A stretch of DNA of 64,000 bases from an alpha proteobacterium L41A. Its GTDB lineage: Bacteria > Pseudomonadota > Alphaproteobacteria > Caulobacterales > Caulobacteraceae. The translations under genes were made by a program, and so were the position numbers. The notes beneath the pieces were generated by a model. That model was not told the DNA's origin. It saw only the letters and a list, made by a program, of their open reading frames with translations, and did no database searches. The stretch's first letter is position 1. The number at the start of each line of letters is the position of its first letter. Positions 36,053 through 44,655 of this stretch are shown here, piece by piece. The DNA is taken from assembly GCA_000335735.1 (NCBI GenBank), contig AMYY01000001.1:171217-235216 (forward strand). Reading direction: 5' to 3'.

Positions 36053-37062
36053 GCCAGGGCGGTAAGGTCCGCCGAGCCGGTGCAGAAACAGGCCAGCCGC
36101 AGCTGGGCCGCCATCAGGTCCAGATGATCGACCACCGCCTCGGTCGAGGTCAGCGCCGCTTCGAGCACACCCGCCGCCTGACCAACCAAACAGGCGCCCA
36201 GCCGGATCGCGCGCGCCGCGTCCAGGCCGTCGCGGATGCCGCCCGAGCCGATCAGATCCAGTTCCGGCGCGGCCTTTGCACAGTCTAGCAGGCTGCGCGC
36301 CGTCGGCACGCCCCAGCCGGCGAAGGGCGCGGCCAGCGCCTCGGCCCGACCGCCCGTCGCCCGCGCGCCCTCGATCAGGCCCCAGTTGGTGCCGCCCGCC
36401 CCGGCTACGTCCAACGCGGCGACGCCCATGGCCGCCAGACGACGCGCCACGGCGCCCGACAGGCCCGCGCCCGTCTCCTTGACGATGACCTGGCCCGGAA
36501 AGGCCGCCGCGACCCGTTCGATGCCTCGCGCCACGCCGCGCCAGTCGCGATCACCCTCGGGCTGAATGCCTTCCTGCAACGGGTTCAGATGCAGGATCAG
36601 GGCGTCCGCGCCGATCATCTCCATCGCCCGCCGCGCCTCGTCGACGCCATAGCCCAGGGCGAACTGCACGGCGCCCAGATTAGCCAGGATCATCGCATCC
36701 GGGGCCCGGCGTCGCAGATCCGGCCCCAGACCCAAACCACCGTCCGTTTCCAGCGCCACACGCTGCGAGCCGACCGCCAGAACCACGCCCAAAGCCTGGG
36801 CCGCCTCAGCCAGCCGCGCATTGATCGCCTCGGCCCGCGACGGGCCGCCGGTCATTGAACTGATCAGGAACGGCAAGGCGACCCGTCGCCCCAGAAAACG
36901 CGTCGCCAGATCGATCGCGTCGTGATCGATGTCCGGCAGGGCGTCATGAACGAAACGGACGGCGTCCAGACCCGAGGTCGTCTGGCTGACGCCTCGCCCG
37001 GCCCGCACGTGGTCGATGTGTTCGTCCTTGCGCCGGATCAAGGCATCGGCGTCGGTGGACAT
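36019..37062 (-). CDS. fni: Isopentenyl-diphosphate isomerase, type 2
   Basis: FMN/NADPH-dependent IPP-DMAPP isomerase that feeds isoprenoid units to CrtE. The 347-residue protein starts MSTDADALIRRKDEHIDHVR; RKxEHI is the type 2 signature. Further motifs are LPFLISSMTGGPSRAEAINA, AVGSQRVALE, LILHLNPLQEGIQPEGD, VIVKETGAGLSGAVARRLAA and DLIGSGGIRDGLDAARAIRL. Called idi in published Brevundimonas crt clusters. It diverges from crtE across a 109-bp region with a palindrome. Confidence 0.94.
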   Translation of the reverse strand: MSTDADALIRRKDEHIDHVRAGRGVSQTTSGLDAVRFVHDALPDIDHDAIDLATRFLGRRVALPFLISSMTGGPSRAEAINARLAEAAQALGVVLAVGSQRVALETDGGLGLGPDLRRRAPDAMILANLGAVQFALGYGVDEARRAMEMIGADALILHLNPLQEGIQPEGDRDWRGVARGIERVAAAFPGQVIVKETGAGLSGAVARRLAAMGVAALDVAGAGGTNWGLIEGARATGGRAEALAAPFAGWGVPTARSLLDCAKAAPELDLIGSGGIRDGLDAARAIRLGACLVGQAAGVLEAALTSTEAVVDHLDLMAAQLRLACFCTGSADLTALAQAPLLDEPRF

Positions 37063-37100
37063 CGCAAACGGCTCCTGGCGGGTTGCATCCGACGCGGTCG

Positions 37101-37118
37101 TGATGCCGTATGGCATCA
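37101..37118. promoter_or_regulatory. Palindrome in the idi-crtE divergent promoter
   Basis: TGATGCC-GTAT-GGCATCA is a perfect 7-bp dyad with a 4-bp centre, midway in the 109 bp between the idi start (37062) and crtE start (37172). It is a candidate operator coordinating isoprenoid supply and carotenoid synthesis. No known regulator motif is assigned. Confidence 0.5.
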
Positions 37119-37171
37119 TAAGGGTTCCGCGCGTGGTCGCAACGCGACGCCGGCGACTATGGGAGATCTGT

Positions 37172-38068
37172 ATGGCGATCGTCGGCATCCGGCGCCAACC
37201 GCCCCTGGCGGACGCATCCTGCGACCCCGACGATCTGCGTCTACAGGTTCAGGCGCGCCTGGCCGAGGTGGCGCCGGCGCACGACGGCCTGCTGTCCACG
37301 GCGGCCCGCGAGGCCTTGCTGGGACAGGGAAAACGCGTCCGGCCGGTGCTGGCCATGCTGGCGGCGGCGCATGTCGGCGGCGATCTGGAAGACGCCTTGG
37401 ACTATGGCTGCGCGCTGGAAATGGTTCATGCCGCGTCGCTGGCGCTGGACGATCTGCCGTGCATGGACGACGCCTCGATGCGTCGGGGCCAGCCGACCCT
37501 GCATCGTCGCCACGGCGAGGATACGGCGGTTCTGGCGGCCGTGGCCCTGTTGAACCAGGCGACGCGTCTGGTGCTGCAGACTGCGGCGCCGGCGGAAACG
37601 CGTCTGGCGGCCCTGGACCTTTTGACGCAGGCGATCGGCTTCGACGGCCTGTCCGAGGGTCAGATGCGCGACCTGCGCGATGACGCAAGGGATCGCGACG
37701 AAACCGCCTTGCGCCAGATCAACGATTTGAAAACCGGCACCCTGTTCGTGGCCACCGTGCGCGGCGGGGGGCTGCTCGGCGGCGGCGATGCACAGGATCT
37801 GGCGCGGCTGTCGATCTTCGGCGAGGCGGTCGGCTTCGCCTTCCAGCTCTGCGACGATCTGCTGGATGCCTGTTCGACCGTGGACGCCGTCGGCAAGGAC
37901 GTGGGTCAGGACGACGACACCACCACCTTCGTCGATCTGTGGGGTGAATGCCGGACCCGCGCGGCGGTGCGGCAATCCTTGGCCAAGGCGGTCGAGGCCG
38001 TCGGCCATGACAGCCCGCTGGCCCTCTATGTCCTGGACCTTTTCCAGCAGGCCGAACTTGGGGTCTGA
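37172..38068 (+). CDS. crtE: Geranylgeranyl diphosphate synthase
   Basis: Prenyltransferase that makes GGPP for CrtB. The 298-residue protein starts MAIVGIRRQPPLADASCDPD with GGGAG six bases upstream. Aspartate-rich motifs are LALDDLPCMDDASMRRGQPT (first) and FQLCDDLLDACSTVDAVGKD (second). GQGKRVRPVLAMLAAAH and LKTGTLFVATVRGG are typical. Its 3' end overlaps the ABC ATPase start by 11 bp, linking carotenoid and transporter genes in one transcript. Confidence 0.95.
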   Translation: MAIVGIRRQPPLADASCDPDDLRLQVQARLAEVAPAHDGLLSTAAREALLGQGKRVRPVLAMLAAAHVGGDLEDALDYGCALEMVHAASLALDDLPCMDDASMRRGQPTLHRRHGEDTAVLAAVALLNQATRLVLQTAAPAETRLAALDLLTQAIGFDGLSEGQMRDLRDDARDRDETALRQINDLKTGTLFVATVRGGGLLGGGDAQDLARLSIFGEAVGFAFQLCDDLLDACSTVDAVGKDVGQDDDTTTFVDLWGECRTRAAVRQSLAKAVEAVGHDSPLALYVLDLFQQAELGV

Positions 38069-38975
38069 CGTCGCGCCGGCCCTGTCGCTGAGCGGGATCG
38101 AAGCGGGCTACGACGGCCGGTCCGTGCTGCGCGACTTCAGCCTGAGCATCGCTGCGGGCGAGATCTATGCCCTGCTCGGGGCGAATGGTGCGGGCAAGTC
38201 CACGGCAGCGCGCGTCGCCTCGGGTCTGCTGCCCGTTCGGCGCGGTCGTGTCGCCTTGGCCGAAGGCGGCGGACCACGCGGCCGCATCGGACTGGCGCCG
38301 CAGGACAGCGCCCTGTTCCCGGCCCTGTCGCCACGCGAGAACGTCGATGTGACGGCGCGGCTATGCGGCGTGCCCAAGCGTGATCGCGGCGCGGCGGTGA
38401 GCCGCGCGCTCGACCTGACCGGCTGCGGCCCGCGCGCGGACCAGCCGGTGCGCACCCTGTCCGGCGGCTGGAAGCGGCGCGCCAACCTCAGCGCCGCCCT
38501 GGTGGGCGAGCCGCGCCTGCTGATCGCCGACGAACCGACGGAAGGGGTGGATGCGGCGACCCGCGGGGTCCTGTCGGTCGCACTGCGCGAAACCGCAACG
38601 GCCGGCGCCGGATGCCTTCTGATCAGTCACGACGCCATCTTCGTCGCCGATACGGCCGACCGGATCGGCGTCCTGGCCCAGGGACGACTTCTGGCGGAAG
38701 GCGCGCCGAACGCCTTGCTGCATCGCGCGTTCGGCTCAGCCCGGCTGCTCAGCATTCGCCTGACGCGACCTACGTCAGGCCCCGCCGCCCAATGGTTCGC
38801 CCAGGCGGGTCTGACCGCGTCCGAGGACGGGCTGGAGTGGCGGCGGCTCTGCGAGGACGCCTTGGCCATCGCCCAGATGCTGGCCGCCGTGGTCGATGGC
38901 GAGGATGGCGAGATCGCCGTGCGCCGCCCCGGACTGGACGATCTGGTCGCGCAGTTGTCGCAGGCTCCGTCATGA
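38058..38975 (+). CDS. ABC transporter ATPase in the crt cluster
   Basis: ATPase subunit of an ABC-2 type transporter, 305 residues from TTG 38058 (MGSDVAPALSLSGIEAGYDG). Walker A ALLGANGAGKSTAARVASGL, Q-loop RIGLAPQDSALFPALSPREN, signature VRTLSGGWKRRANLSAALV (W-K in place of the usual Q/M), Walker B LLIADEPTEGVDAATRG, switch His in LLISHDAIFVAD. A ~90-residue C-terminal extension follows. It lies between crtE and a permease, overlapping both. Substrate unknown; carotenoid or isoprenoid-linked export is inference from position. Confidence 0.88.
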   Translation: MGSDVAPALSLSGIEAGYDGRSVLRDFSLSIAAGEIYALLGANGAGKSTAARVASGLLPVRRGRVALAEGGGPRGRIGLAPQDSALFPALSPRENVDVTARLCGVPKRDRGAAVSRALDLTGCGPRADQPVRTLSGGWKRRANLSAALVGEPRLLIADEPTEGVDAATRGVLSVALRETATAGAGCLLISHDAIFVADTADRIGVLAQGRLLAEGAPNALLHRAFGSARLLSIRLTRPTSGPAAQWFAQAGLTASEDGLEWRRLCEDALAIAQMLAAVVDGEDGEIAVRRPGLDDLVAQLSQAPS

Positions 38976-40039
38976 TGGCTGTGGCGGTCGCCTGGGCGAG
39001 AGGGTTTTGGCGCGACCGCGCGGGCGTGATCCTGACCCTGCTGTTGCCGCCCTTGGTCTATCTGCTGTTCGCGGCGATCTTCGGCGCGGGCGCGCGCGGC
39101 GACATCGACACCACCGTCGTGCTGCACGACGCGTCGCGCACGCCCGCGACGGCGGCGATCCGCGAGGCGGTGTCAAAGGACATGGGCGCTCGCCTTCGCA
39201 TCGTCGAAGGTCGCGAGGCCTTCGACCGCGCCGTCATCGCCGGACGCGCCGACTCGGGCATACTGATCCGTCCCTCGCCGCAGGGGCCGCCGAAGGTCGT
39301 GGTCGTTTCCGCCGCCGGCCGAGACGTGGCGGCGTCGGCGCTTCAGGCGCGGCTGGAGCCGATGGCCGCCGCCCTGTCGGGGCAGGTCGCACGACCCGCG
39401 CCGCGCGTTCAGACCCTGCAGATCGGTCCCCAGGGCGACGTTCAGGCGACCTATTATGCGGGCGCGGTCAGCGTCATGTTCGTTTTCTTCGCCGCCATGC
39501 ACGGGGCGATGGGCGGGCTGGACGAGCGGCGATCCGGCCTGCAGTCACGCCTGGCGCTGGCGCGCGGCGGCCTTTCGCCCATCCTTGGCGGGCGGGCTGC
39601 CTGGCTGACCGCGGTCGGCGTGATGCAGTCGGCGGCGGTCTTCGTCGCCGCCTGGGTCAAGCTGCCCGCCCTGGAGCCTTGGCAGATGGCGGCGGCGGCG
39701 GTCACCGCCTTGGCGGTCGGTTTCTGCGCCGCCGGACTGGCCCTGGCTTTGACAGCAGCGTGTCGATCGCGTGAGCAGGCCCAGCCGCTGACGACCTTCG
39801 TTGTGCTGCTTCTGGCCGCTCTTGGCGGATCGATGGCGCCGCGCTTTTTGATGCCCGAAGCCTTCCGCGACCTTGGCTGGATTACGCCCCACGCTTGGGC
39901 CATCGAGGCCTATCAGGCCGTGATCTGGCGGGGCGAGTTCACCTCGACCGTCATCGCCGCCTGGGCGGTCATGGCCGGTCTGGGCGCAGGGGGCCTTGCG
40001 GTCGCCCTGATGTTGGAGAGGCGGCGCGCGGCTCGCTGA
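38972..40039 (+). CDS. ABC-2 type permease in the crt cluster
   Basis: Permease of 355 residues. TM1 is VILTLLLPPLVYLLFAAIFG, followed by a ~150-residue extracytoplasmic domain (TTVVLHDASRTPATAAIREA, VVVVSAAGRDVAASALQARL). Five C-terminal TM segments include AVSVMFVFFAAMHGAMGGLD and TTFVVLLLAALGGSMAPRFL, ending PHAWAIEAYQAVIWRGEF. The architecture matches YhhJ/NatB-like ABC-2 exporters. The start overlaps the ATPase stop (ATGA). It converges on crtB with a 3-bp gap and no terminator. Confidence 0.87.
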   Translation: MMAVAVAWARGFWRDRAGVILTLLLPPLVYLLFAAIFGAGARGDIDTTVVLHDASRTPATAAIREAVSKDMGARLRIVEGREAFDRAVIAGRADSGILIRPSPQGPPKVVVVSAAGRDVAASALQARLEPMAAALSGQVARPAPRVQTLQIGPQGDVQATYYAGAVSVMFVFFAAMHGAMGGLDERRSGLQSRLALARGGLSPILGGRAAWLTAVGVMQSAAVFVAAWVKLPALEPWQMAAAAVTALAVGFCAAGLALALTAACRSREQAQPLTTFVVLLLAALGGSMAPRFLMPEAFRDLGWITPHAWAIEAYQAVIWRGEFTSTVIAAWAVMAGLGAGGLAVALMLERRRAAR

Positions 40040-40042
40040 TCG

Positions 40043-40975
40043 TCAGACGTGGGTCCACAAGGCCGGGCGCGGCGGCGGCTCGCGCCAAGCGTCCAGAGTC
40101 TTGCACCACAGGGCGATCAGACCACCCCGCCCCAGCAGCATCAGCTTGCCCGCCTTGTCGACCGACGCCCGCCCGTCCCAGGCGCTCACCCCGGCGCGCG
40201 ACACATGGCGGCCGATAGACCGATAGACGCCGCGCGCCGTGGCGATGGCCCATGCCGAACGCGGGTTCAGATCGCGCAGCCCCCATCGCGCCGAGGCGTA
40301 GAAGGGCTCGGCCGCCGCCACCAGGCGCTGCGCCGTCCGGGCCACGGCGGCGCGGTGCTGGGGCTGATCGACCTGATCGCGCGGCACGCCCGCCTCATCC
40401 AGCCAGGCGCCGGGCAGATAGACGCGCCCCCCCTTCGCATCCTCGACGACATCGCGGGCGATGTTCGTCAGCTGAAACGCCAGCCCCAGGTCCTGGGCGC
40501 GTCGCAGGGTCGGCGCATCGTCCACCCCCATGATCCGCGCCATCATCACCCCGACGACGCCGGCGACGTGATAGGCATAGTCCAGCGTGTCCTCCAGCGT
40601 ATCGTAACGCCGGCCGACCACGTCCATCTCGAACCCCTGCAACAGGTCCATCGCCTCGTCAGCAGGAATGCCGTGACGCATGGCCACGCGCTGGAAGGCG
40701 GTGAAGACCGGGTCCGTCTGCGGCTCACCGGCCAGGGCGGCGGCGGTGCGCAAACGCAGTTCGTCCAGCTTCTCGCCGGCCAGCACCGGATCAATGCCGA
40801 CCGCGCCGTGGCCCAGCACCTGGCCGTCGATCTCGTCGTCGCAGTGCCGGCACCAGGAATACAACATCCAGGCGTCGTCCCTGATCGCCGCGGGGAACAG
40901 GCGCGCGGCGGCGGCGAAGCTCTTGGACCCCTGCTCCATCGACTGGCGGCTGTGATCCAGGACGGCGTCAGTCAT
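40043..40975 (-). CDS. crtB: Phytoene synthase
   Basis: Condenses two GGPP to phytoene. The 310-residue protein has GSKSFAAAARLFPAAIRDDA near the N-terminus and YSWCRHCDDEIDGQVLG with the first aspartate-rich motif. The second is in QLTNIARDVVEDAKGGRVYL, followed by the LPGAWLDEAGV signature. The start overlaps the crtI stop by 4 bp, so crtY-crtI-crtB form one leftward operon. Confidence 0.96.
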   Translation of the reverse strand: MTDAVLDHSRQSMEQGSKSFAAAARLFPAAIRDDAWMLYSWCRHCDDEIDGQVLGHGAVGIDPVLAGEKLDELRLRTAAALAGEPQTDPVFTAFQRVAMRHGIPADEAMDLLQGFEMDVVGRRYDTLEDTLDYAYHVAGVVGVMMARIMGVDDAPTLRRAQDLGLAFQLTNIARDVVEDAKGGRVYLPGAWLDEAGVPRDQVDQPQHRAAVARTAQRLVAAAEPFYASARWGLRDLNPRSAWAIATARGVYRSIGRHVSRAGVSAWDGRASVDKAGKLMLLGRGGLIALWCKTLDAWREPPPRPALWTHV

Positions 40976-42456
40976 GCCGGCTGCCTCGCGTCCTCGATCA
41001 TCAGGGCGGCCGTGGCCTTGGCCGATCCGATCACGCCCGGCACTCCCGCGCCGGGGTGGGTGCCGGCGCCCACGAAATACAGGTTCGGGATCTGGTCGTC
41101 GCGGTTATGCACTCGGAACCAGGCGCTCTGAGTCAGGATCGGCTCCAGCGAGAAGGCCGAACCCTGGTGAGCGTTCAGCTGGTCGCGGAAATCGACCGGC
41201 GTGAATATGCGGCAGGTATCCAGATCGGCCGTCAGGCCGGGGATGTAGCGTTCTTCCAGATAGGCCAGGATCCGGTCGCGATAGCGCGGCCCCTCGACCT
41301 CCCAGTCGATGTCGGCCGAGGCCAGGTGCGGCACGGGCGCCAGCACATAGAAGGCGTCGCAGCCTTCCGGGGCCAATGACGGATCTGTCCGCGTCGGCGC
41401 ATGCAGATACAGCGAGAAATCGTCGGGCAGATCCGGCCCCTTGAAGATTTCGGCGATCAGCTCGCGATAGCGCGGCCCGAACAACACCGTGTGGTGGCGC
41501 ACCTCCGGGTGGACGCGTTTCAGGCCGAAATAGATGACGAACAGCGACATGGAGTGACGTCGCGACGCCAGCTTGGCGCCCTCCTTCTGACCGCGCGGTT
41601 CCTGACCCAGCAGGCGCTGATAGGTGTGAACCACGTCGGCGTTGGAGGCGACCATGTCGAAGGCCAGCGTCTCGCCGTTGACCACCACGCCGGTCGCGCG
41701 ACCGTTCGCCATGGCGATGCGCTCGACCGGACTGTTCAGCTGGACTTCCCCGCCCAGATCCTTGAGCAAACGCACCATGGCCTGAATCAGGGCTCCGGTG
41801 CCGCCGCGCGGGAACCACACGCCCCAGCGCCGCTCCAGCGCATGGATCAAGGCATAGATCGACGAGGTCGCGAACGGATTGCCGCCGACCAGCAGGGAAT
41901 GGAAGCTGAACGCCTGACGCAGATGCTCGTCCTGAATATAGCTGGCGACCTTGTCATAGACCGAGCGCCAGGCCTGAAGCCGCATCAGCTCCGGTGCCGC
42001 CTTGACCATGCTGGCGAAGTCCAGGAACGGCAAAGCCCCCAACTTCAGATAGCCTTCCTTCAGCAGGTCCTGCGAATAGGCCAGGAACTTGCGATAGCCT
42101 TCCTTGTCGGCCGGATTGCGCGCCACGATCTGGCGGTCCAGCTCATCCTGATCGTTGACGTAGTCGAAGACGTCGCCGTCTTCCCAGCACAGCCGATAGA
42201 AGGGCGCGACCGGCAGCAGTTCGACATAGTCCGACAACTTGCGCCCGCTGGCCTCGAACAGTTCCTCCAGCGCCGAAGGGTCGGTGATGACGGTGGGACC
42301 GGCGTCGAAGGTATAGCCCTTGTCCTTGAACACATAAGCCCGGCCGCCCTCCAGATCGCGGGCCTCGAACACCGTGGTCTGAATGCCCGCCGACTGCAGC
42401 CGTATGGCCAGCGACAAGCCTCCGAAGCCCGACCCGATTACAGCAGCCCGCATCAC
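40972..42456 (-). CDS. crtI: Phytoene desaturase
   Basis: FAD-dependent desaturase that converts phytoene to lycopene. The 494-residue protein begins with the dinucleotide-binding motif MMRAAVIGSGFGGLSLAIRL. It has the YTFDAGPTVITDPSALEELF substrate-side region, FPRGGTGALIQAMVRLLKDL and the C-terminal NLYFVGAGTHPGAGVPGV carotenoid-desaturase signature. Start and stop overlap crtY and crtB by 4 bp each. Confidence 0.97.
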   Translation of the reverse strand: MMRAAVIGSGFGGLSLAIRLQSAGIQTTVFEARDLEGGRAYVFKDKGYTFDAGPTVITDPSALEELFEASGRKLSDYVELLPVAPFYRLCWEDGDVFDYVNDQDELDRQIVARNPADKEGYRKFLAYSQDLLKEGYLKLGALPFLDFASMVKAAPELMRLQAWRSVYDKVASYIQDEHLRQAFSFHSLLVGGNPFATSSIYALIHALERRWGVWFPRGGTGALIQAMVRLLKDLGGEVQLNSPVERIAMANGRATGVVVNGETLAFDMVASNADVVHTYQRLLGQEPRGQKEGAKLASRRHSMSLFVIYFGLKRVHPEVRHHTVLFGPRYRELIAEIFKGPDLPDDFSLYLHAPTRTDPSLAPEGCDAFYVLAPVPHLASADIDWEVEGPRYRDRILAYLEERYIPGLTADLDTCRIFTPVDFRDQLNAHQGSAFSLEPILTQSAWFRVHNRDDQIPNLYFVGAGTHPGAGVPGVIGSAKATAALMIEDARQPA

Positions 42457-43619
42457 GCACGTCCTCTTTCGACCAGACAGGTCAGTGCGGCGCCGATCGG
42501 CACCGGGGGTTTTCCGCTCAGGATCCGCGCCTTGTCGGCGAGGGTGGATCCCGCAGCGTAGAAGCGTTCGACCAAAGGCTGGGGCAGGCGATAGAACCGC
42601 TCCAGCACCTTGTATCGCTCATCGGGCCGTGCCGCACGGAATAGCATCCGGTTCAGCAACCGATAGAAGCTTCGTCCGGCCCATACGTCATGCGCGTGGC
42701 GGCGGATGCCCTCGGCGACGGTCGCCGGCTCGAAATCCCACGCCAACCGGTCGGCCAGGCGCACGGCGTCCGGCAGGGAATAGCCAGTGGTCGGGTGAAA
42801 CAGCCCGGCGCGCAGGCCGCTGAGCGCCGTCGGCCCCATCCGCGACAAATGCGCGCCGATGTCCCCATCAAGCGCCACGGGCAGGACGCCGTCCTCCTCG
42901 CGCAGGACCGTCTCGATCTCCCAGCCCTGCGCGCGGGCGTAATCCAGCACGCCCTGCCGGAAGGCCGCGCGATCCAGCACATCCCCGTCGGTGTAGCGCG
43001 TATCCTCGATCAGCAGCGTGCGATCATCGAACGGCAGAGTATAGAGGAACCGGTAACCCCCGGCCTGATCGACGCAGGCGTCCATGACGATGGGCGTGGT
43101 CAGACCGTGCGGCGCCGCCAGCCGAACCTCCAGCCCGACGAACTTCTGGAAACCCAGCGCCAGATCCGGCGTCGCGGTCGGCCCGCGCCCATCGATCACC
43201 GCCTTGGCGCTCAGACGCCGTCCGTCAGCCAGCACCGCTTCGGTCGGCGACACCGAGGCGACCGAAGCGCCCAGCATGATCCTTCGCGGCAAGGCCGCCT
43301 GGACCACCGTCGCGAACCGCTCGGCCGTGACGCTGCAATAGGGGGTCGACAGCGCGCGTTCGAACTGGGGAAAACGGACGCCGTATCCCGGCCAGCGATG
43401 CACCACCAAGGGCGCGATCCAGTCGCGCTGCGCCTGCGTCAGGTCGCTGTCGAAGAAGGACCAGGTGTGGACCCCGCCCAAGGTCTGCGTCGCCTCGACG
43501 ATTCGCACATCCAGATCAGGACGGACCTGTGACAGCCGCAGCGCCAGCAGGCCATTGGCCAGGCCGCCGCCGACCAGCAGAAGGTCCGGCGCGGAAGTGT
43601 CAGAGGCGTCGACCTGCAT
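42453..43619 (-). CDS. crtY: Lycopene beta-cyclase
   Basis: Cyclises both lycopene ends to beta-rings. The 388-residue protein has the FAD motif DLLLVGGGLANGLLALRLSQ, HTWSFFDSDLTQAQRDWIAP and the acidic segment YTLPFDDRTLLIEDTRYTDG, typical of proteobacterial CrtY. The tail contains GFRxGxFHPTTGYSLP-type sequence (RAGLFHPTTGYSLPDAVRLA). It diverges from crtW across 80 bp and heads the crtYIB operon. Confidence 0.95.
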   Translation of the reverse strand: MQVDASDTSAPDLLLVGGGLANGLLALRLSQVRPDLDVRIVEATQTLGGVHTWSFFDSDLTQAQRDWIAPLVVHRWPGYGVRFPQFERALSTPYCSVTAERFATVVQAALPRRIMLGASVASVSPTEAVLADGRRLSAKAVIDGRGPTATPDLALGFQKFVGLEVRLAAPHGLTTPIVMDACVDQAGGYRFLYTLPFDDRTLLIEDTRYTDGDVLDRAAFRQGVLDYARAQGWEIETVLREEDGVLPVALDGDIGAHLSRMGPTALSGLRAGLFHPTTGYSLPDAVRLADRLAWDFEPATVAEGIRRHAHDVWAGRSFYRLLNRMLFRAARPDERYKVLERFYRLPQPLVERFYAAGSTLADKARILSGKPPVPIGAALTCLVERGRA

Positions 43620-43699
43620 TCCAGACAGGTGGCACGCGCGGACGCATGCGGCAAGCGAACAGGATGCTTACCGGACCGCAATGCGCTAAGTGTCGCGCC

Positions 43700-44425
43700 A
43701 TGTCCGCCGTCACGCCAATGTCACGGGTCGTCCCGAACCAGGCCCTTATCGGTCTGACGCTGGCTGGCCTGATCGCGGCGGCCTGGCTGAGCCTGCATAT
43801 CTACGGCGTCTATTTTCATCGCTGGACGATCTGGAGCGTCCTGACCGTTCCGCTGATCGTCGCCGTCCAGACCTGGCTGTCCGTCGGCCTGTTCATCGTC
43901 GCCCACGACGCCATGCACGGCTCCCTGGCGCCGGGACACCCTCGGCTCAACACGGCGATCGGCAGCCTGGCGCTGGCCCTCTATGCCGGTTTTCGGTTCG
44001 CGCCGTTGAAGACGGCCCACCACGCCCATCACGCGGCGCCGGGCACAGCCGACGATCCTGACTTTCACGCCGACGCCCCACGCGCCTTCCTGCCCTGGTT
44101 CTACAACTTCTTCCGCACCTATTTCGGCTGGCGAGAACTGGCCGTCCTGACGATTCTCGTGGCCGTCGCCGTGCTGATCCTGGGCGCCCGCATGCCCAAC
44201 CTTCTGGTCTTCTGGGCCGCGCCCGCCCTGCTCTCGGCGCTTCAGTTGTTCACCTTCGGCACCTGGCTGCCCCACAGGCACACCGACGAAGCCTTCCCCG
44301 ACCATCACAACGCCCGCACCAGCCCCTTCGGCCCGGTCCTGTCGTTGTTGACCTGCTTCCACTTCGGCCGCCACCACGAACACCACCTGACCCCCTGGAA
44401 ACCCTGGTGGCGTCTGTTCAGCTAG
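43700..44425 (+). CDS. crtW: Beta-carotene 4-ketolase
   Basis: Membrane di-iron ketolase of 241 residues that adds 4-keto groups, giving canthaxanthin or astaxanthin. Histidine motifs: LFIVAHDAMHGSLAPGHPRL, LKTAHHAHHAAPGTADDPDF, LPHRHTDEAFPDHHNARTSP and CFHFGRHHEHHLTPWKPWW. The ATG at 43700 gives the family length. It is the last chromosomal gene before the integrated element, whose left attachment repeat lies 99 bp beyond its stop. Confidence 0.96.
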   Translation: MSAVTPMSRVVPNQALIGLTLAGLIAAAWLSLHIYGVYFHRWTIWSVLTVPLIVAVQTWLSVGLFIVAHDAMHGSLAPGHPRLNTAIGSLALALYAGFRFAPLKTAHHAHHAAPGTADDPDFHADAPRAFLPWFYNFFRTYFGWRELAVLTILVAVAVLILGARMPNLLVFWAAPALLSALQLFTFGTWLPHRHTDEAFPDHHNARTSPFGPVLSLLTCFHFGRHHEHHLTPWKPWWRLFS

Positions 44426-44523
44426 TCGTCCACGGTGGTCGTTTTCAACGGCGACATGACGCGCGGAGCCAACTGACCCTTTGCGCGGCGGGTGGCTGCT
44501 GTCGGCCCATATTCTAAGAGGAA

Positions 44524-44537
44524 TGGCGGAGACGGAG
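44524..44537 (+). repeat. Left attachment-site repeat (attL core)
   Basis: TGGCGGAGACGGAG is identical to the tRNA-Ser 3' end (including CCA on the minus strand) at 54206-54219. To the right it continues as TCCGCCTCCG, so the left core lies in an imperfect inverted repeat (CGGAGACGGA with TCCGCCTCCG, one mismatch) that is absent at the right end. Confidence 0.8.
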
Positions 44538-44655
44538 TCCGCCTCCGTAGAACCGCATAAGCCCACAAACGCCGACAGAACGCCTGTAGTATCGGGATCG
44601 TTCGGTTTCCGTTCACCCCATAAGCGCGCTTGACACCACACCTCGCCACATATCT

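Noticed and set aside
44426..44523. Remnant gene between crtW and the left attachment site
   Set aside because: Only short frames without RBS or motifs are present in these 98 bp.
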